Of a DNA stretch of 64,000 nt, positions 27,601 to 42,330 are shown piece after piece. This stretch comes from Petrolisthes cinctipes. Taxonomy: Eukaryota; Arthropoda; Malacostraca; Decapoda; Porcellanidae. The stretch spans positions 744,001 to 808,000 of the forward strand of contig JAWQEG010000132.1 in assembly GCA_033782935.1 (NCBI GenBank). Direction: 5' to 3'. Position 1 is the stretch's first letter, and every line of letters starts with the position of its first letter. The translations under genes were made by a program, and so were the position numbers. The notes under the pieces are model-generated. The model was not told the origin of the DNA and searched no databases. It saw only the letters and a list, made by a program, of their open reading frames with translations.

Positions 27601-30600
27601 ACCAAAAATTATCGAGTTTTCGGGTGTTTTCAGCCTGAATTTGAGATATAAACCGGTACAGAAAATGCATACTCATATCGACATTTAGCACCTAAAATAT
27701 CGATTTTTAGCCTGTTTTGGGCCTATATTTTAAAAATATTCTAGCACTGAGTAGGCATGTACAGATCGCTTCTTGGACAAAAAAATATCGAATTTTCGAG
27801 TGTTTTGAGCCTGAATTTTGGATATAAACGGATACAAAAGATGTATGCACATATCGACTTTGGACACCTAAAATATCGATTTTTAGCATGCTTTAAGCCT
27901 ATATTTTGAAAACATTTTAGCACTGAGTAGGCATGTAGATATCCCTTCTGGGACCCAAAATTATCGAATTTTCGGGTGTTTTGAGCCTGAATTTGAGATA
28001 TAAACCGGTACAGAAAATGCATGCTTATATCGACATTTAGCACCAAAAATATCGATTTTTAGCATGTTTTGGGCCTACATTTAAACAATATTCTAGCACT
28101 GAGTAGGCATGTACAGATCGCTTCAGGGACCCAAAAATATCGAATTTTCGGGTGTTTTCAGCCTGAATTTGGGATATAAACGGGTACAAAAGATGCATGC
28201 AGATATCGACTTTGGGCACCCAAAATATCGATTTTTAGCATGTTTTGGGCATATATTTTGAAAGTATTCTAGCAATGAGTAGGCATGTACAGATCGCTTC
28301 TGGGACAAAAAAATATCGAATTTTCGGATGTTTTCAGCCTGAATTTGGGATATAAACGGGTATAGAAGATGCATACACATATTGACTTTGGGAATATAAA
28401 ATATCGATTTTGAGCATGTTTTGGGCCTGTATTTTAAAAATACTCTAACACGGAATAGGCATGTAAAGATCGCTTCTGGGACCCAAAATTATCGAATTTT
28501 CGGGTGTTTTGAGCCTGAATTTGAGATATAAACCGGTACAGAAAATACATGCTCATATCGACATTTAGCACCTAAAATATCGATTTTTAGCATGTTTTGG
28601 GCCTACATTTAAAAAATATTCTAGCACTGACTAGGCATGTACAGATAGCTTCAGGGACCCAAAAATATCAAATTTTCGGGTGTTTTGAGCCTGAATTTGG
28701 GATATAAACAGCTACTGAAAATGCATGCACATATCGACTTTGGGCACCTAAAATATCGATTTTCAGCATGTTTTGGGCCTGTATTTTGAAAGTACTCTAA
28801 CACGGAGTAGGCATGTACAAATCTCTTCTGGGACCCAAAAATATCGATTTTTCGGGTTTTTTGAGCCTGAATTTGAGATATAAACGGGTACAGAAGATGC
28901 ATTCACATATCGACTTTGGGCACCCAAAATATCGATTTTTAGCATGTTTTGGGCCTATATTTTGAAAGTATTCTAGCAATGAGTAGGCATGTACAGAACG
29001 CTTCTGAGACAGAAAAATATCGAATTTTCGGGTGTTTTCAGCCTGAATTTGGGATATAAACGGGTATAGAAGATGCATACACATATTGACTTAGGGAACC
29101 TAAAATATCGATTTTGAGCATGTTTTGGGCCTGTATTTTGAAAATGCTCTAAGACGGAGTAGGCATGTACAGATCGCTTCAGGGACCCAAAAATATCGAA
29201 TTTTCGGGTGTTTTGAGCGTGAATTTTGGATATAAACGGGTACAAAAGATGTATTCACATATCGACTTTGGACACCTAAAATATTGATTTTTAGCATGCA
29301 TTAAGCCTAAATTTTGAAAACATTTTAGCACTGAGTAGGCATGTAAATATCCCTTCTGGGACCCAAAATAATCGAATTTTCGGGTGTTTTGAGCCTGAAT
29401 TTGAGATATAAACCGGTACAGAAAATGCATGCTCATATCGACATTTAGTACCTAAAATATCGATTTTTAGCATGTTTTGGGCCTACATTTAAAAAATATT
29501 CTAGCACTGAGTAGGCATTTACAGATCGCTTCAGGGACCCAAAAATATCGAATTTTCTGATGTTTTCAGCCTGAATTTGGTATATAAACGGGTATAGAAG
29601 ATGCATACACATATTGACTTTGGGAATATAAAATATCGATTTTGAGCATGTTTTGGTCCTGTATTTTGAAAATACTCTAACACGGAGTAGGCATGTAAAG
29701 ATCACTTCTGGGACCCAAAATTATCGAGTTTTCGGGTGTTTTGAGCCTGAATTTGAGATATAAACCGGTACAGAAAATGCATGCTCATATCGACATTTAG
29801 CACCTAAAATATCGATTTTTAGCCTGTTTTGGGCCTATATTTTAAAAATATTCTAGCACTGAGTAGGCATGTACAGATCGCTTCTTGGACAAAAAAATAT
29901 CGAATTTTCGGGTGTTTTGAGCCTGAATTTTGGATATAAACGGATACAAAAGATGTATGCACATATCGACTTTGGACACCTAAAATATCGATTTTTAGCA
30001 TGCTTTAAGCCTATATTTTGAAAACATTTTAGCACTGAGTAGGCATGTAGATATCCCTTCTGAGACCCAAAATTATCGAATTTTCGGGTGTTTTGAGCTT
30101 GAATTTGAGATATAAACGGGTACTGAAGATGTATGCACATATCGACTTTGGGCACCTAAAATATCGATTTTCAGCATGTTTTGGGCCTGTATTTTGAAAG
30201 TACTCTAACACGGAGTAGGCATGTAAAGATCTCTTCTGGGACCCAAAGATATCGAGTTTTCGGGTGTTTTGAGCCTGAATTTGATATATAAACGGGTACA
30301 GAAGATGCATGCAGATATCGACTTTGGGCACCCAAAATATCGATTTTTAGCATGTTTTGGGCCTATATTTTGAAAGTATTCTAGCAATGAGTAGGCATGT
30401 ACAGATCGCTTCTGGGACAAAAAATATCAAATTTTCGGGTGTTTTGAGTCTGAATTTGAGATATAAACGGGTACAGAAGATGCATTCACATATCGACTTT
30501 GGGCACCCAAAATATCGATTTTTAGCATGTTTTGGGCCTATATATTGAAAGTATTCTAGCAATGAGTAGGCATGTACAGAACGCTTCTGAGACAGAAAAA

Positions 30601-33600
30601 TATCGAATTTTCGGGTGTTTTCAGCCTGAATTTGGGATATAAACGGGTATAGAAGATGCATACACATATTGACTTTGGGAACCTAAAATATCGATTTTGA
30701 GCATGTTTTGGGCCTGTATTTTGAAAATGCTCTAACACGGAGTAGGCATGTACAGATCGCTTCTGGGACCCAAAAATATCGAATTTTCGGGTGTTTTGAG
30801 CGTGAATTTTGGATATAAACGGGTACAAAAGATGTATTCACATATCGACTTTTTGCACCTAAAATATCGATTTTGAACATGTTTTGAGCCAATATTTTGA
30901 AAACATTCTAGCACTGAGTAGGCATGTACAGATCGCTTCTGGAACCCAAAAATATTGAATTTTCCGTTGTTTTGAGCCTGAATTTGAGATATAAACGGGT
31001 ACTGAAGATGCATGCACATATCGACTTTGGGCACCTAAAATATCGATTTTCAGCATGTTTTGGGCCTGTATTTTAAAAGTACTATAACACGGAGTAGGCA
31101 TGTACAAATCTCTTCTGGGACCCAAAAATATCGAGTTTTGGGTGTTTTGAGCCTGAATTTGAGATATAAACCGGTACAGAAAATGCATACTCATATCGAC
31201 ATTTAGCACCTAAAATATCGATTTTTAGCCTGTTTTGGGCCTATATTTTAAAAATATTCTAGCACTGAGTAGGCATGTACAGATCGCTTCTTGGACAAAA
31301 AAATATCGAATTTTCGGGTGTTTTGAGCCTGAATTTTGGATATAAACGGATACAAAAGATGTATGCACATATCGACTTTGGACACCTAAAATATCGATTT
31401 TTAGCATGCTTTAAGCCTATATTTTGAAAACATTTTAGCACTGAGTAGGCATGTAGATATCCCTTCTGGGACCCAAATTTATCGAATTTTCGGGTGTTTT
31501 GAGCCTGAATTTGAGATATAAACCGGTACAGAAAATGCATGCTTATATCGACATTTAGCACCAAAAATATCGATTTTTAGCATGTTTTGGGCCTACATTT
31601 AAACAATATTCTAGCACTGAGTAGGCATGTACAGATCGCTTCAGGGACCCAAAAATATCGAATTTTCGGGTGTTTTGAGCCTGAATTTGGGATATAAACG
31701 GGTACAAAAGATGTATGCACATATCGACTTTGGACACCTAAATTATAGATTTTTAGCATGTTTTGAGCCTATATTTTGAAAACTTTCTAGCACTGAGTAG
31801 GCATGTACAGATCGCTTCTGGAACCCAAAAATATTGAATTTTCCGTTGTTTTGAGCCTGAATTTGAGATATAAACGGGTACTGAAGATGCATGCACATAT
31901 AGACTTTGGGCACCTAAAATATCGATTTTCAGCATGTTTTGGGCCTGTATTTTGAAAGTACTCTAACACGGAGTAGGCATGTAAAGATCTCTTCTGGGAC
32001 CCAAAAATATCGAGTTTTTGGGTGTTTTGAGCATGAATTTGAGATATAAACGGGTACAGAAGATGCAAGCAGATATCGACTTTTGCCACCCAAAATATCG
32101 ATTTTTAGCATGTTTTGGGCCTACATTTTGAAAACATTCTAGCACTGAGTAGGCATGTACAGATCGCTTCTGGAAACCAAAAATATTGAATTTTCCGTTG
32201 TTTTGAGCCTGAATTTGAGATATAAACGGGTACTGAAGATGCATGCACATATCGACTTTGGGCACCTAAAATATCGATTTTCAGCATGTTTTGGGCCTGT
32301 ATTTTGAAAGTACTCGAACATGGAGTAGGCATGTACAGACCTCTTCTTGGACCCAAAATTATCGAATTTTCGGGTGTTTTGAGCCTGAATTTGAGATATA
32401 AACCGGTACAGAAAATGCATGCTCATATCGACATTTAGCACCTAAAATATCGATTTTTAGCATGTTTTGGGTCTACATTTAAAAAATATTCTAGCACTGA
32501 GTAGGCATGTACAGATCGCTTCAGGGACCCAAAAATATCAAATTTTCGGGTGTTTTGAGCCTGAATTTGGGATATAAACAGGTACTGAAAATGCATGCAC
32601 ATATCGACTTTGGGCACCTAAAATATCGATTTTCAGCATGTTTTGGGCCTGTATTTTAAAAGTACTCTAACACGGAGTAGGCATGTACAAATCTCTTCTG
32701 GGACCCAAAAATATCGAGTTTTCGGGTGTTTTGAGCCTGAATTTGAGATATAAACCGGTACAGAAAATGCATACTCATATCGACATTTAGCACCTAAAAT
32801 ATCGATTTTTAGCCTGTTTTGGGCCTATATTTTAAAAATATTCTAGCACTGAGTAGGCATGTACAGATCGCTTCTTAGACAAAAAAATATCGAATTTTCG
32901 GGTGTTTTGAGCCTGAATTTTGGATATAAACGGATACAAAAGATGTATGCACATATCGATTTTGGACACCTAAAATATCGATTTTTAGCATGCTTTAAGC
33001 CTATATTTTGAAAACATTTTAGCACTGAGTAGGCATGTAGATATCCCTTCTGTGACCCAAATTTATCGAATTTTCGGGTGTTTTGAGCCTGAATTTGAGA
33101 TATAAACCGGTACAGAAAATGCATGCTTATATCGACATTTAGCACCAAAAATATCGATTTTTAGCATGTTTTGGGCCTACATTTAAACAATATTCTAGCA
33201 CTGAGTAGGCATGTACAGATCGCTTCAGGGACCCAAAAATATCGAATTTTCGGGTGTTTTGAGCCTGAATTTGTGATATAAACGGGTACAAAAGATGTAT
33301 GCACATATCGACTTTGGACACCTAAATTATAGATTTTTAGCATGTTTTGAGCCTATATTTTGAAAACTTTCTAGCACTGAGTAGGCATGTACAGATCGCT
33401 TCTGGAACCCAAAAATATTGAATTTTCCGTTGTTTTGAGCCTGAATTTGAGATATAAACGGGTACTGAAGATGCATGCACATATAGACTTTGGGCACCTA
33501 AAATATCGATTTTCAGCATGTTTTGGGCCTGTATTTTGAAAGTACTCTAACACGGAGTAGGCCTATGTAAAGATCTCTTCTGGGACCCAAAAATATCGAG

Positions 33601-36600
33601 TTTTTGGGTGTTTTGAGCATGAATTTGAGATATAAACGGGTACTGAAGATGCATGCAGATATCGACTTTGGGCACCCAAAATATCGATTTTTAGCATGTT
33701 TTGGGCCTACATTTTGAAAGTATTCTAGCAATGAGTAGGCATGTACAGATCGCTTCTGGGACAAAAAAATATCGAATTTTCGGATGTTTTCAGCCTGAAT
33801 TTGGGATATAAACGGGTATAGAAGATGCATACACATGTTGACTTTGGGAATATAAAATATCGATTTTGAGCATGTTTTGGGCCTGTATTTTGAAAATACT
33901 CTAACACGGAGTAGGCATGTAAAGATCGCTTCTGGGACCCAAAATTATCGAATTTTCGGGTGTTTTGAGCCTGAATTTGAGATATAAACCGGGACAGAAA
34001 ATGCATGCTCATATCGACATTTAGCACCTAAAATATCGATTTTTAGCATGTTTTGGGCCTACATTTAAAAAATATTCTAGCACTGAGTAGGCATGTACAG
34101 TTAGCTTCAGGGACCCAAAAATATCAAATTTTCGGGTGTTTTGATCCTGAATTTGGGATATAAACAGGTACTGAAAATGCATGCACATATCGACTTTGGG
34201 CACCTAAAATATCGATTTTCAGCATGTTTTGGGCCTGTATTTTGAAAGTACTCTAACATGGAGTAGGCATGTACAAATCTCTTCTGGGACCCAAAAATAT
34301 CGAGTTTTCGGGTGTTTTGAGCCTGAATTTGAGATATAAACCGGTACAGAAAATGCATACTCATATCGACATTTAGCACCTAAAATATCGATTTTTAGCC
34401 TGTTTTGGGCCTATATTTTAAAAATATTTTAGCACTGAGTAGGCATGTACAGATCGCTTCTTGGACAAAAAAATATCGAATTTTCGGGTGTTTTGAGCCT
34501 GAATTTTGGATATAAACGGATACAAAAGATGTATGCACATATCGATTTTGGACACCTAAAATATCGATTTTCAGCATGTTTTGGGCCTGTATTTTGAAAG
34601 TACTCTAACACGGAGTAGGCATGTACAAATCTCTTCTGGGACCCAAAAATATCGAGTTTTCGTGTGTTTTGAGCCTGAATTTCAGATATATACGGGTACA
34701 TAAGATGCATGCACATATCGACTTTGGACACCTAAATTATAGATTTTTAGCATGTTTTGAGCCAATATTTTGAAAACATTCTAGCACTGAGTAGGCATGT
34801 ACAGATCGCTTCTGGAACCCAAAAATATTGAATTTTCCGTTGTTTTGAGCTTGAATTTGAGATATAAACGGGTACTGAAGATGCATGCACATATCGACTT
34901 TGGGCACCTAAAATATCGATTTTCAGCATGTTTTGGGCCTGTATTTTGAAAGTACTCGAACATGGAGTAGGCATGTACAGACCTCTTCTTGGACCCAAAA
35001 TTATCGAATTTTCGGGTGTTTTGAGCCTGAATTTGAGATATAAACCGGTACAGAAAATGCATGCTCATATCGACATTTAGCACCTAAAATATTGATTTTT
35101 AGCATGTTTTGGGTCTACATTTAAAAAATATTCTAGCACTGAGTAGGCATGTACAGATCGCTTCAGGGACCCAAAAATATCGAATTTTCTGATGTTTTCA
35201 GCCTGAATTTGGTATATAAACGGGTATAGAAGATGCATACACATATTGACTTTGGGAATATAAAATATCGATTTTGAGCTTGTTTTGGGCCTGTATTTTG
35301 AAAATACTCTAACACGGAGTAGGCATGTAAAGAACACTTCTGGGACCCAAAATTATCGAGTTTTCGGGTGTTTTGAGCCTGAATTTGAGATATAAACCGG
35401 TACAGAAAATGCATACTCATATCGACATTTAGCACCTAAAATATCGATTTTTAGCCTGTTTTGGGCCTATATTTTAAAAATATTCTAGCACTGAGTAGGC
35501 ATGTACAGATCGCTTCTTGGACAAAAAAATATCGAATTTTCGGGTGTTTTGAGCCTGAATTTTGGATATAAACGGATACAAAAGATGTATGCACATATCG
35601 ATTTTGGACACCTAAAATATCGATTTTTAGCATGCTTTAAGCCTATATTTTGAAAACATTTTAGCACTGAGTAGGCATGTAGATATCCCTTCTGGGACCC
35701 AAATTTATCGAATTTTCGGGTGTTTTGAGCCTGAATTTGAGATATAAACCGGTACAGAAAATGCATGCTTATATCGACATTTAGCACCAAAAATATCGAT
35801 TTTTAGCATGTTTTGGGCCTACATTTAAACAATATTCTAGCACTGAGTAGGCATGTACAGATCGCTTCAGGGACCCAAAAATATCGAATTTTCGGGTGTT
35901 TTGAGCCTGAATTTGTGATATAAACGGGTACAAAAGATGTATGCACATATCGACTTTGGACACCTAAATTATAGATTTTTAGCATGTTTTGAGCCTATAT
36001 TTTGAAAACTTTCTAGCACTGAGTAGGCATGTACAGATCGCTTCTGGAACCCAAAAATATTGAATTTTCCGTTGTTTTGAGCCTGAATTTGAGATATAAA
36101 CGGGTACTGAAGATGCATGCACATATAGACTTTGGGCACCTAAAATATCGATTTTCAGCATGTTTTGGGCCTGTATTTTGAAAGTACTCTAACACGGAGT
36201 AGGCATGTAAAGATCTCTTCTGGGACCCAAAAATATCGATTTTTCGGGTGTTTTGAGCCTGAATTTGAGATATAAACGGGTACAGAAGATGCATGCACAT
36301 TTCTTTTTTGGGCACCCAAAATATTGATTTTTTGCATGTTTTGGGCCTATATTTTGAAAATATTCTATCACTGAGTAGACATGTACAGATCGCTTCAGGG
36401 ACCCAAAAATATTGAATTTTTGGGTGTTTTGAGCCTGCATTTGAGATATAAACGGTTAATGAAGATGCATGCACATATCGACTTTTTGCACCTAAAATAT
36501 CGATTTTGAGCATGTTTTGGGTCTGTATTCTGAAAACATTCTAGTAAAGTGTAGGCATGTACAGATCGCTTCTGGGACCCAAAAATATCGAATTTTCGGG

Positions 36601-38222
36601 TGTTTTGAGCCAGAATTTGAGATATAAACGGGTACAGAAGATGCATGCACATATCGATTTTGGACACCTAAATTATAGATTCATAGCATGTTTTGAGCCT
36701 ATATTTTAAAAACTTTCTAGCACTGAGTAGGCATGTACAGATCGCTTCTGGAACCCAAAAATATTGAATTTTCCGTTGTTTTGAGCCTGAATTTGAGATA
36801 TAAACGGGTACGGAAGATGCATGCACATATCGACTTTTTGCACCTAAAATATCGATTTTTAGCATGTATTGAGCCTATATTTTGAAAATATTCTAGCACT
36901 GAGTAGGCATGTACAGATCGCTTCTGGGACACAAAAATATCGAATTTTCGGGTGTTTTTTAGCCTGAATTTGAGATATAAACAGGTACAAAAGATGCATG
37001 CTCATATCGTCTTTGGGCACCCAAAATATCGATTTTGAGCATGTTTTGGGCCTATATTTTGAAAATATTCTAGCACTGAGTAGACATGTACAGATCGCTT
37101 CTAGCACTCAATTATTTTGAATTTTCTGGTGTTTTGAGCCTAAATTTGGGATATAAACAGGTACAGAAGATGCATACACATATTGACTTTGGGCACCTAA
37201 AATATCGATTTTCAGCATGTTTTGGGCCTGTATTTTGAAAGTACTCTAACACGGAGTAGGCATGTACAGATCGCTTCTGGGGCCCAAAAATATCGAATTT
37301 TCGGGTGTTTTGAGGCTGAATTTGAGATATAAACGGGTACTGAAGATGCATGCACATATCGACTTTGGAGACCTAAAATATCGATTTTTAGCCTGTATTG
37401 AGCCTATATTTTGAAAACATTCTAGCACTGAGTAGGCATGAAGAGATCCCTTCTGGGAACCAAAAATATCAAATTTTTGGGCGTTTTGAGCCTGAATTTG
37501 AGATATAAATGGGTACAGAAGATGCATGCACATATCGTCTTTGGGCCCCCAAAATATCTATTTTTAACATGTTTTGGGCCTTTATTTTGAAAATATTCTA
37601 GCACTGAGTAGGCATGTACAGATCGCTTCTGAGACCCAAAAATATCGAATTTTCGGGTGTTTTTAACATGAATTTGAGATATAAACGGGTACTGAAGATG
37701 AATTCACATATCGACTTTGGGCACCTAAAATTTCGATTTTTAGCATGTTTTGGGTCTGTATCTTGAAAATATTCTAGCAAGGAGTAGGCATGTACAGATC
37801 GCTTCTGGGACCCAAAAATATCGAATTTTCGGGTGTTTTGAGCCTTAATTTGAGATATAAACGTGTACAGATGATGCATGCACATATCAACTTTGGGCAC
37901 CCAAAATATCGATTTTTAGCATATTTTGGGCCTAAATTTTGATATTATTCTGACACTGTGTAGGCATGTACAGATCGCTTCTAGGACCCAAAAATATCGA
38001 ATTTTCGGGAGTTTTGAGCCTGAATTTTGGATATAAACGGGTACAGAAGATAAATACACATATTGACTTTGGGCACCTAAAATATCAATTTTGAACATGT
38101 TTGGGGCTTATATTTTGAAAATACTCTAACACGGAGTAGGCATGTACAGATCGCTTTTGGGACATGAAAATATCGAATTTTCAGGTATTTTGAGCCTGAA
38201 TTTGAGATATAAACGGGTACAG

Positions 38223-41200
38223 GAGATGCATGCACATATTTACTTTTTGCACCTAAAATATCGATTTTGAGCATGTTTTTGGACTGTATCTTAAAAACAT
38301 TCTAGCAAGGAGTAATCATGTACAGATCGCTTCTGGGACCCAAAAATATCGAATTTTCGGGTGTTTTGAGCCTGAATTTGAGATATAAACGGGTACAAAA
38401 GATGCATGCACATATCGTCTTTTGCACCCAAAATATCGATTTTGAGCATGTTATGGGCCTATATTTTGCAAATACTCTAATACGGAGTTGGCATGTACAG
38501 ATCGCTTCTAGGACACAAAAATATCGAATTTTCGGGTGTTATGAGGCTAAATTTGAGATATAAACGGGTACAGAACATGCATGCACATATCGCCTTTGGG
38601 CACCCAAAATATCGATTTTGAGCATGTTTTTGGCCTATATTTTGAAAATATTCTAGCACTGAGTAGGTATGTACAGATCGCTTCTGAGACCCAAAAATAT
38701 CGAATTTCCAGGTGTTTTGAGCCAAAATTTGAGATATAACGGGTACAGAAGATGCGCACATATCGACTTTTTGCACCTAAAATATCGATTTTTGAACATG
38801 TTTTGGGTCTGTATCTTAAAAACATTCTAGCAAGGAGTAAGCATATACAGATCGCTTCTGGGACCCAAAAATATCGAATTTTCGGGTGTTTTGAGCCTGA
38901 ATTTGAGATATAAACTGGTACAAAAGATGCATGCACTTATCGTCTTTGGGCACCTAAAATATCGATTTTTAGCATGTTTTGGGCCTGTATTTTGAAAATA
39001 CTCTAACACGGAGTTGGCATGTACAGATCGCTTCTAGGACACAAAAATATCGAATTTTCGGGTGTTATGAGGCTAAATTTGAGATATAAACGGGTACAGA
39101 ACATGCATGCACATATCGCCTTTGGGCACCCAAAATATCGATTTTGAGCATGTTTTTGGCCTATATTTTGAAAATATTCTAGCACTGAGTAGGTATGTAC
39201 AGATCGCTTCTGAGACCCAAAAATATCGAATTTCCGGGTGTTTTGAGCCTGAATTTGAGATATAAACGTGTACAGAAGATGAATACACATATTGATTTTG
39301 GACACCTAAAATATCGATTTTTAGCATGTTTTGAGCCTGTATTCTGAAAATACTATAACACGGAGTAGACATGTACAGATCACTTCTGGGACCCAAAAAT
39401 ATCGAATTTTCGGGTGTTTTGAGCCTGAATTTGAGATATAAACAGTTAAGAAGATGCATGCACATATCGACTTTTTGCACATAAAATATCGATTTTGAGG
39501 ATGTTTTGGGTCTGTATTTTAAAAATACTCTAACACGGAGTAGGCATGTACAGATCTCTTCTGGGACCCAAAAATATCGAGTTTTCGGGTGTTTTGAGCC
39601 TGAATTTGAGATATAAACGGGTACAGAAGATGCAAGCACATATCGACTATGGGCAGATAAAATATCGAATTTTTAACATGTTTTGGGCATGTATTTTGAA
39701 AATACTCTAAATCGGAGTAGGCATGTGCAGATCTCTTCTGGGACCCAAAAATATCGATTTTTCGGGTGTTTTGAGCCTGAATTTGAGATATAAACGGGTA
39801 CAGAAGATGCATGCACATTTCGTCTATGGGCACCCAAAATATTGATTTTTAGCATGTTTTGGGCCTATATTTTGAAAATATTCCAGCTCTGAGTAGACAT
39901 GTACAGATCGCTTCAGGGACCCAAAAATATTGAATTTTTGGGGGTTTTGAGCCTGCATTTGAGATATAAACGGGTAATGAAGTTGCATGCACATATCGAC
40001 TTTTTGCACCTAAAATATCGATTTTGAACATGTTATGGGTCTGTATCTAGAAAACATTCTAGCAAGGAGTAGGCATGTACAGATGCATACACATATTGAC
40101 TTTGAGCACCTATAATATCGATTTTCAGCATGTTTTGGGTTTGTATTTTGAAAATACACTAACATGGAGTTGGCATTTACAGATCGCTTTTAAGACTCAA
40201 AAACATTGAATTTTCGGGTGTCTTGAGCCTGAATTTGAGATGTAAACGGGTACTGAAGATGCATGCACATATCGACTTTGGACACCTAAAATATCGATTT
40301 TTAGCATGTATTGAGCCTATATTTTGAAAAAGTTCTAGCACTGAGTAGTAATGTACAGATCGCTTTTGGGACATGAAAATATCGAATTTTCTGGTATTTT
40401 GAGCCTGAATTTGAGATATAAACGGGTACAGAAGATGCATGCACATATTTTCTTTTTGCACCTAAAATATCGATTTTGAGCATGTTTTGGGTCTGTATCT
40501 TAAAAACATTCTAGCAAGGAGGAGGCATGTACAGATCCCTTCTTGGACCCAAAAATATCGAATTTTCGGGTGTTTTGAGCCTGAATTTGGGATATAAACG
40601 GGTACAGAAGATAAATACACATATTGACTTTGGGCACACAAAATATCGATTTTGAGCATGTTTTGAGCCTGTATTTTAAAAATACTCTAACACGGAGTAG
40701 TCATGTACAGATCGCTTTTGGATCATGAAAATATCGAATTTTCGGGTGTTTTTAACCTTAATTTGAGATATAAACGGGTACAGAAGATGCATGCACATAT
40801 CGACTTTGGATACCTAAAATATCGATTTTTAGCATGTTTTAAGCCTATATTTTGAAAACATTCTAGCATGGAGTAAACATGTACAGATCACTTCTGGGAC
40901 ACAAAAATATCGAATTTTCCGTTGTTTTGAGCCTGAATTTGAGATATAAACGGGTACGGAAGATCCATGCACATATCGACTTTGGGCACCCAAATATCGA
41001 TTTTTAGCATGTTTTGGGCCAATATTTTGAAATTATTGTAGCACTGAGTAGGCATGTACAGATCGCTTCTGGGACCCAAAAATATCGAATTTTCGGGTGT
41101 TTTGAGCCTGAATATGGGATATAAACGGGTACAGAAGATGCATACACATATTGACTTTGTGCACCTAAAATATCGATTTTAAGCATGTTTTGGGCATGTA

Positions 41201-42330
41201 TTTTGAAAATACTCTAACACGGATTAGGCATGTACAGATCACTTCTGGGACAGAAAAATATCGAATTTTCGGGTGTTTTGAGCCTGAATTTGAGATATAA
41301 ACTGGTACAGAAGATGCATCCACATATCGACTTTGGACACCTAAAATATCGATTTTTTGTATGTTTTAAGCCTATATTTTAAAAACATTCTAGCACTGAG
41401 TAGGCATGTACGGATCGCTTCTGGGACACAAAAATATTGAATTTTTGGGTGTTTTGAGCCTGAATTTTAGATATATACGGGTACAGAAGATGCATGCACA
41501 TATCGACTTTTTGCACCTAAAATATTGATTTTGAGCAAGTTTTGGGTCTGTATCTTAAAAACATTCTAGCAAGGAGTAAGCATGTACAGATCGCTTCTGG
41601 GACCCAAAAATATCGAATTTTCGGGTGTTTTGAGCCTGAATTTGAGATATAAACGTGTACAAAAGATGCACGCACATATCGTCTTTTGCACCCAAAATAT
41701 CGATTTTGAGCATGTTATGGGCCTGTATTTTGCAAATACTCTAACACGGAGTTGGCATGTACAGATCGCTTCTGGGACACAAAAATATCGAATTTTCGGG
41801 TGTTACGAGGCTAAATTTGAGATATAAACGGGTACAGAACATGCATGCACATATCGCCTTTGGGCACCAAAATATCGATTTTGAGCATGTTTTTGGCCTA
41901 TATTTTGAAAATATTCTAGCACTGAGTAGGTGTGTACAGATCACTTCTGAGACCCAAAAATATCGAATTTCCAGGTGTTTTGAGCCAAAAATTTGAGATA
42001 TAAACGGGTACAGAAGATGCATGCACATATCGACTTTTTGCACCTAAAATATCGATTTTTGAACATGTTTTGGGTCTGTATCTTAAAAACATTCTAGCAA
42101 GGAGTAAGCATATACAGATCGCTTCTGGGACCCAAAAATATCGAATTTTCGGGTGTTTTGAGCCTGAATTTGAGATATAAACTGGTACAAAAGATGCATG
42201 CACTTATCGTCTTTGGGCACCTAAAGTATCGATTTTGAGCATGTTTTGGGCCTGTATTTTGAAAATACTCTAACACGGAGTAGGCATGTACAGATCGCTT
42301 CTGGGACACAAAAATATCGAATTTTCGGGT
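38223..42330. repeat. 3264-bp local duplication inside the satellite
   Basis: Monomers from about 38223 recur at about 41487 with a 3264-bp offset. Shared markers are CATATCGTCTTTTGCACCC near 38411 and 41675, the GGAGTTGGCATGTACAG monomer near 38484 and 41748, and GGGTGTTATGAGG or GGGTGTTACGAGG. 3264 is 19 monomers minus 80 bp, and the shortfall matches the truncated monomer near 40080. The right limit is approximate. Confidence 0.75.
40070..40100. other. Monomer with an 80-bp internal deletion
   Basis: The sequence goes from GGAGTAGGCATGTACAGAT straight to GCATACACATATTGAC. A normal monomer has about 80 further bases between these points. The junction sits in GTACAGAT, and normal monomers carry GTACAGA twice (before TCGCTTCT and before AGATGCAT), so deletion between the two short direct repeats explains it. 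This also breaks the 88/176 phase here. Confidence 0.85.
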
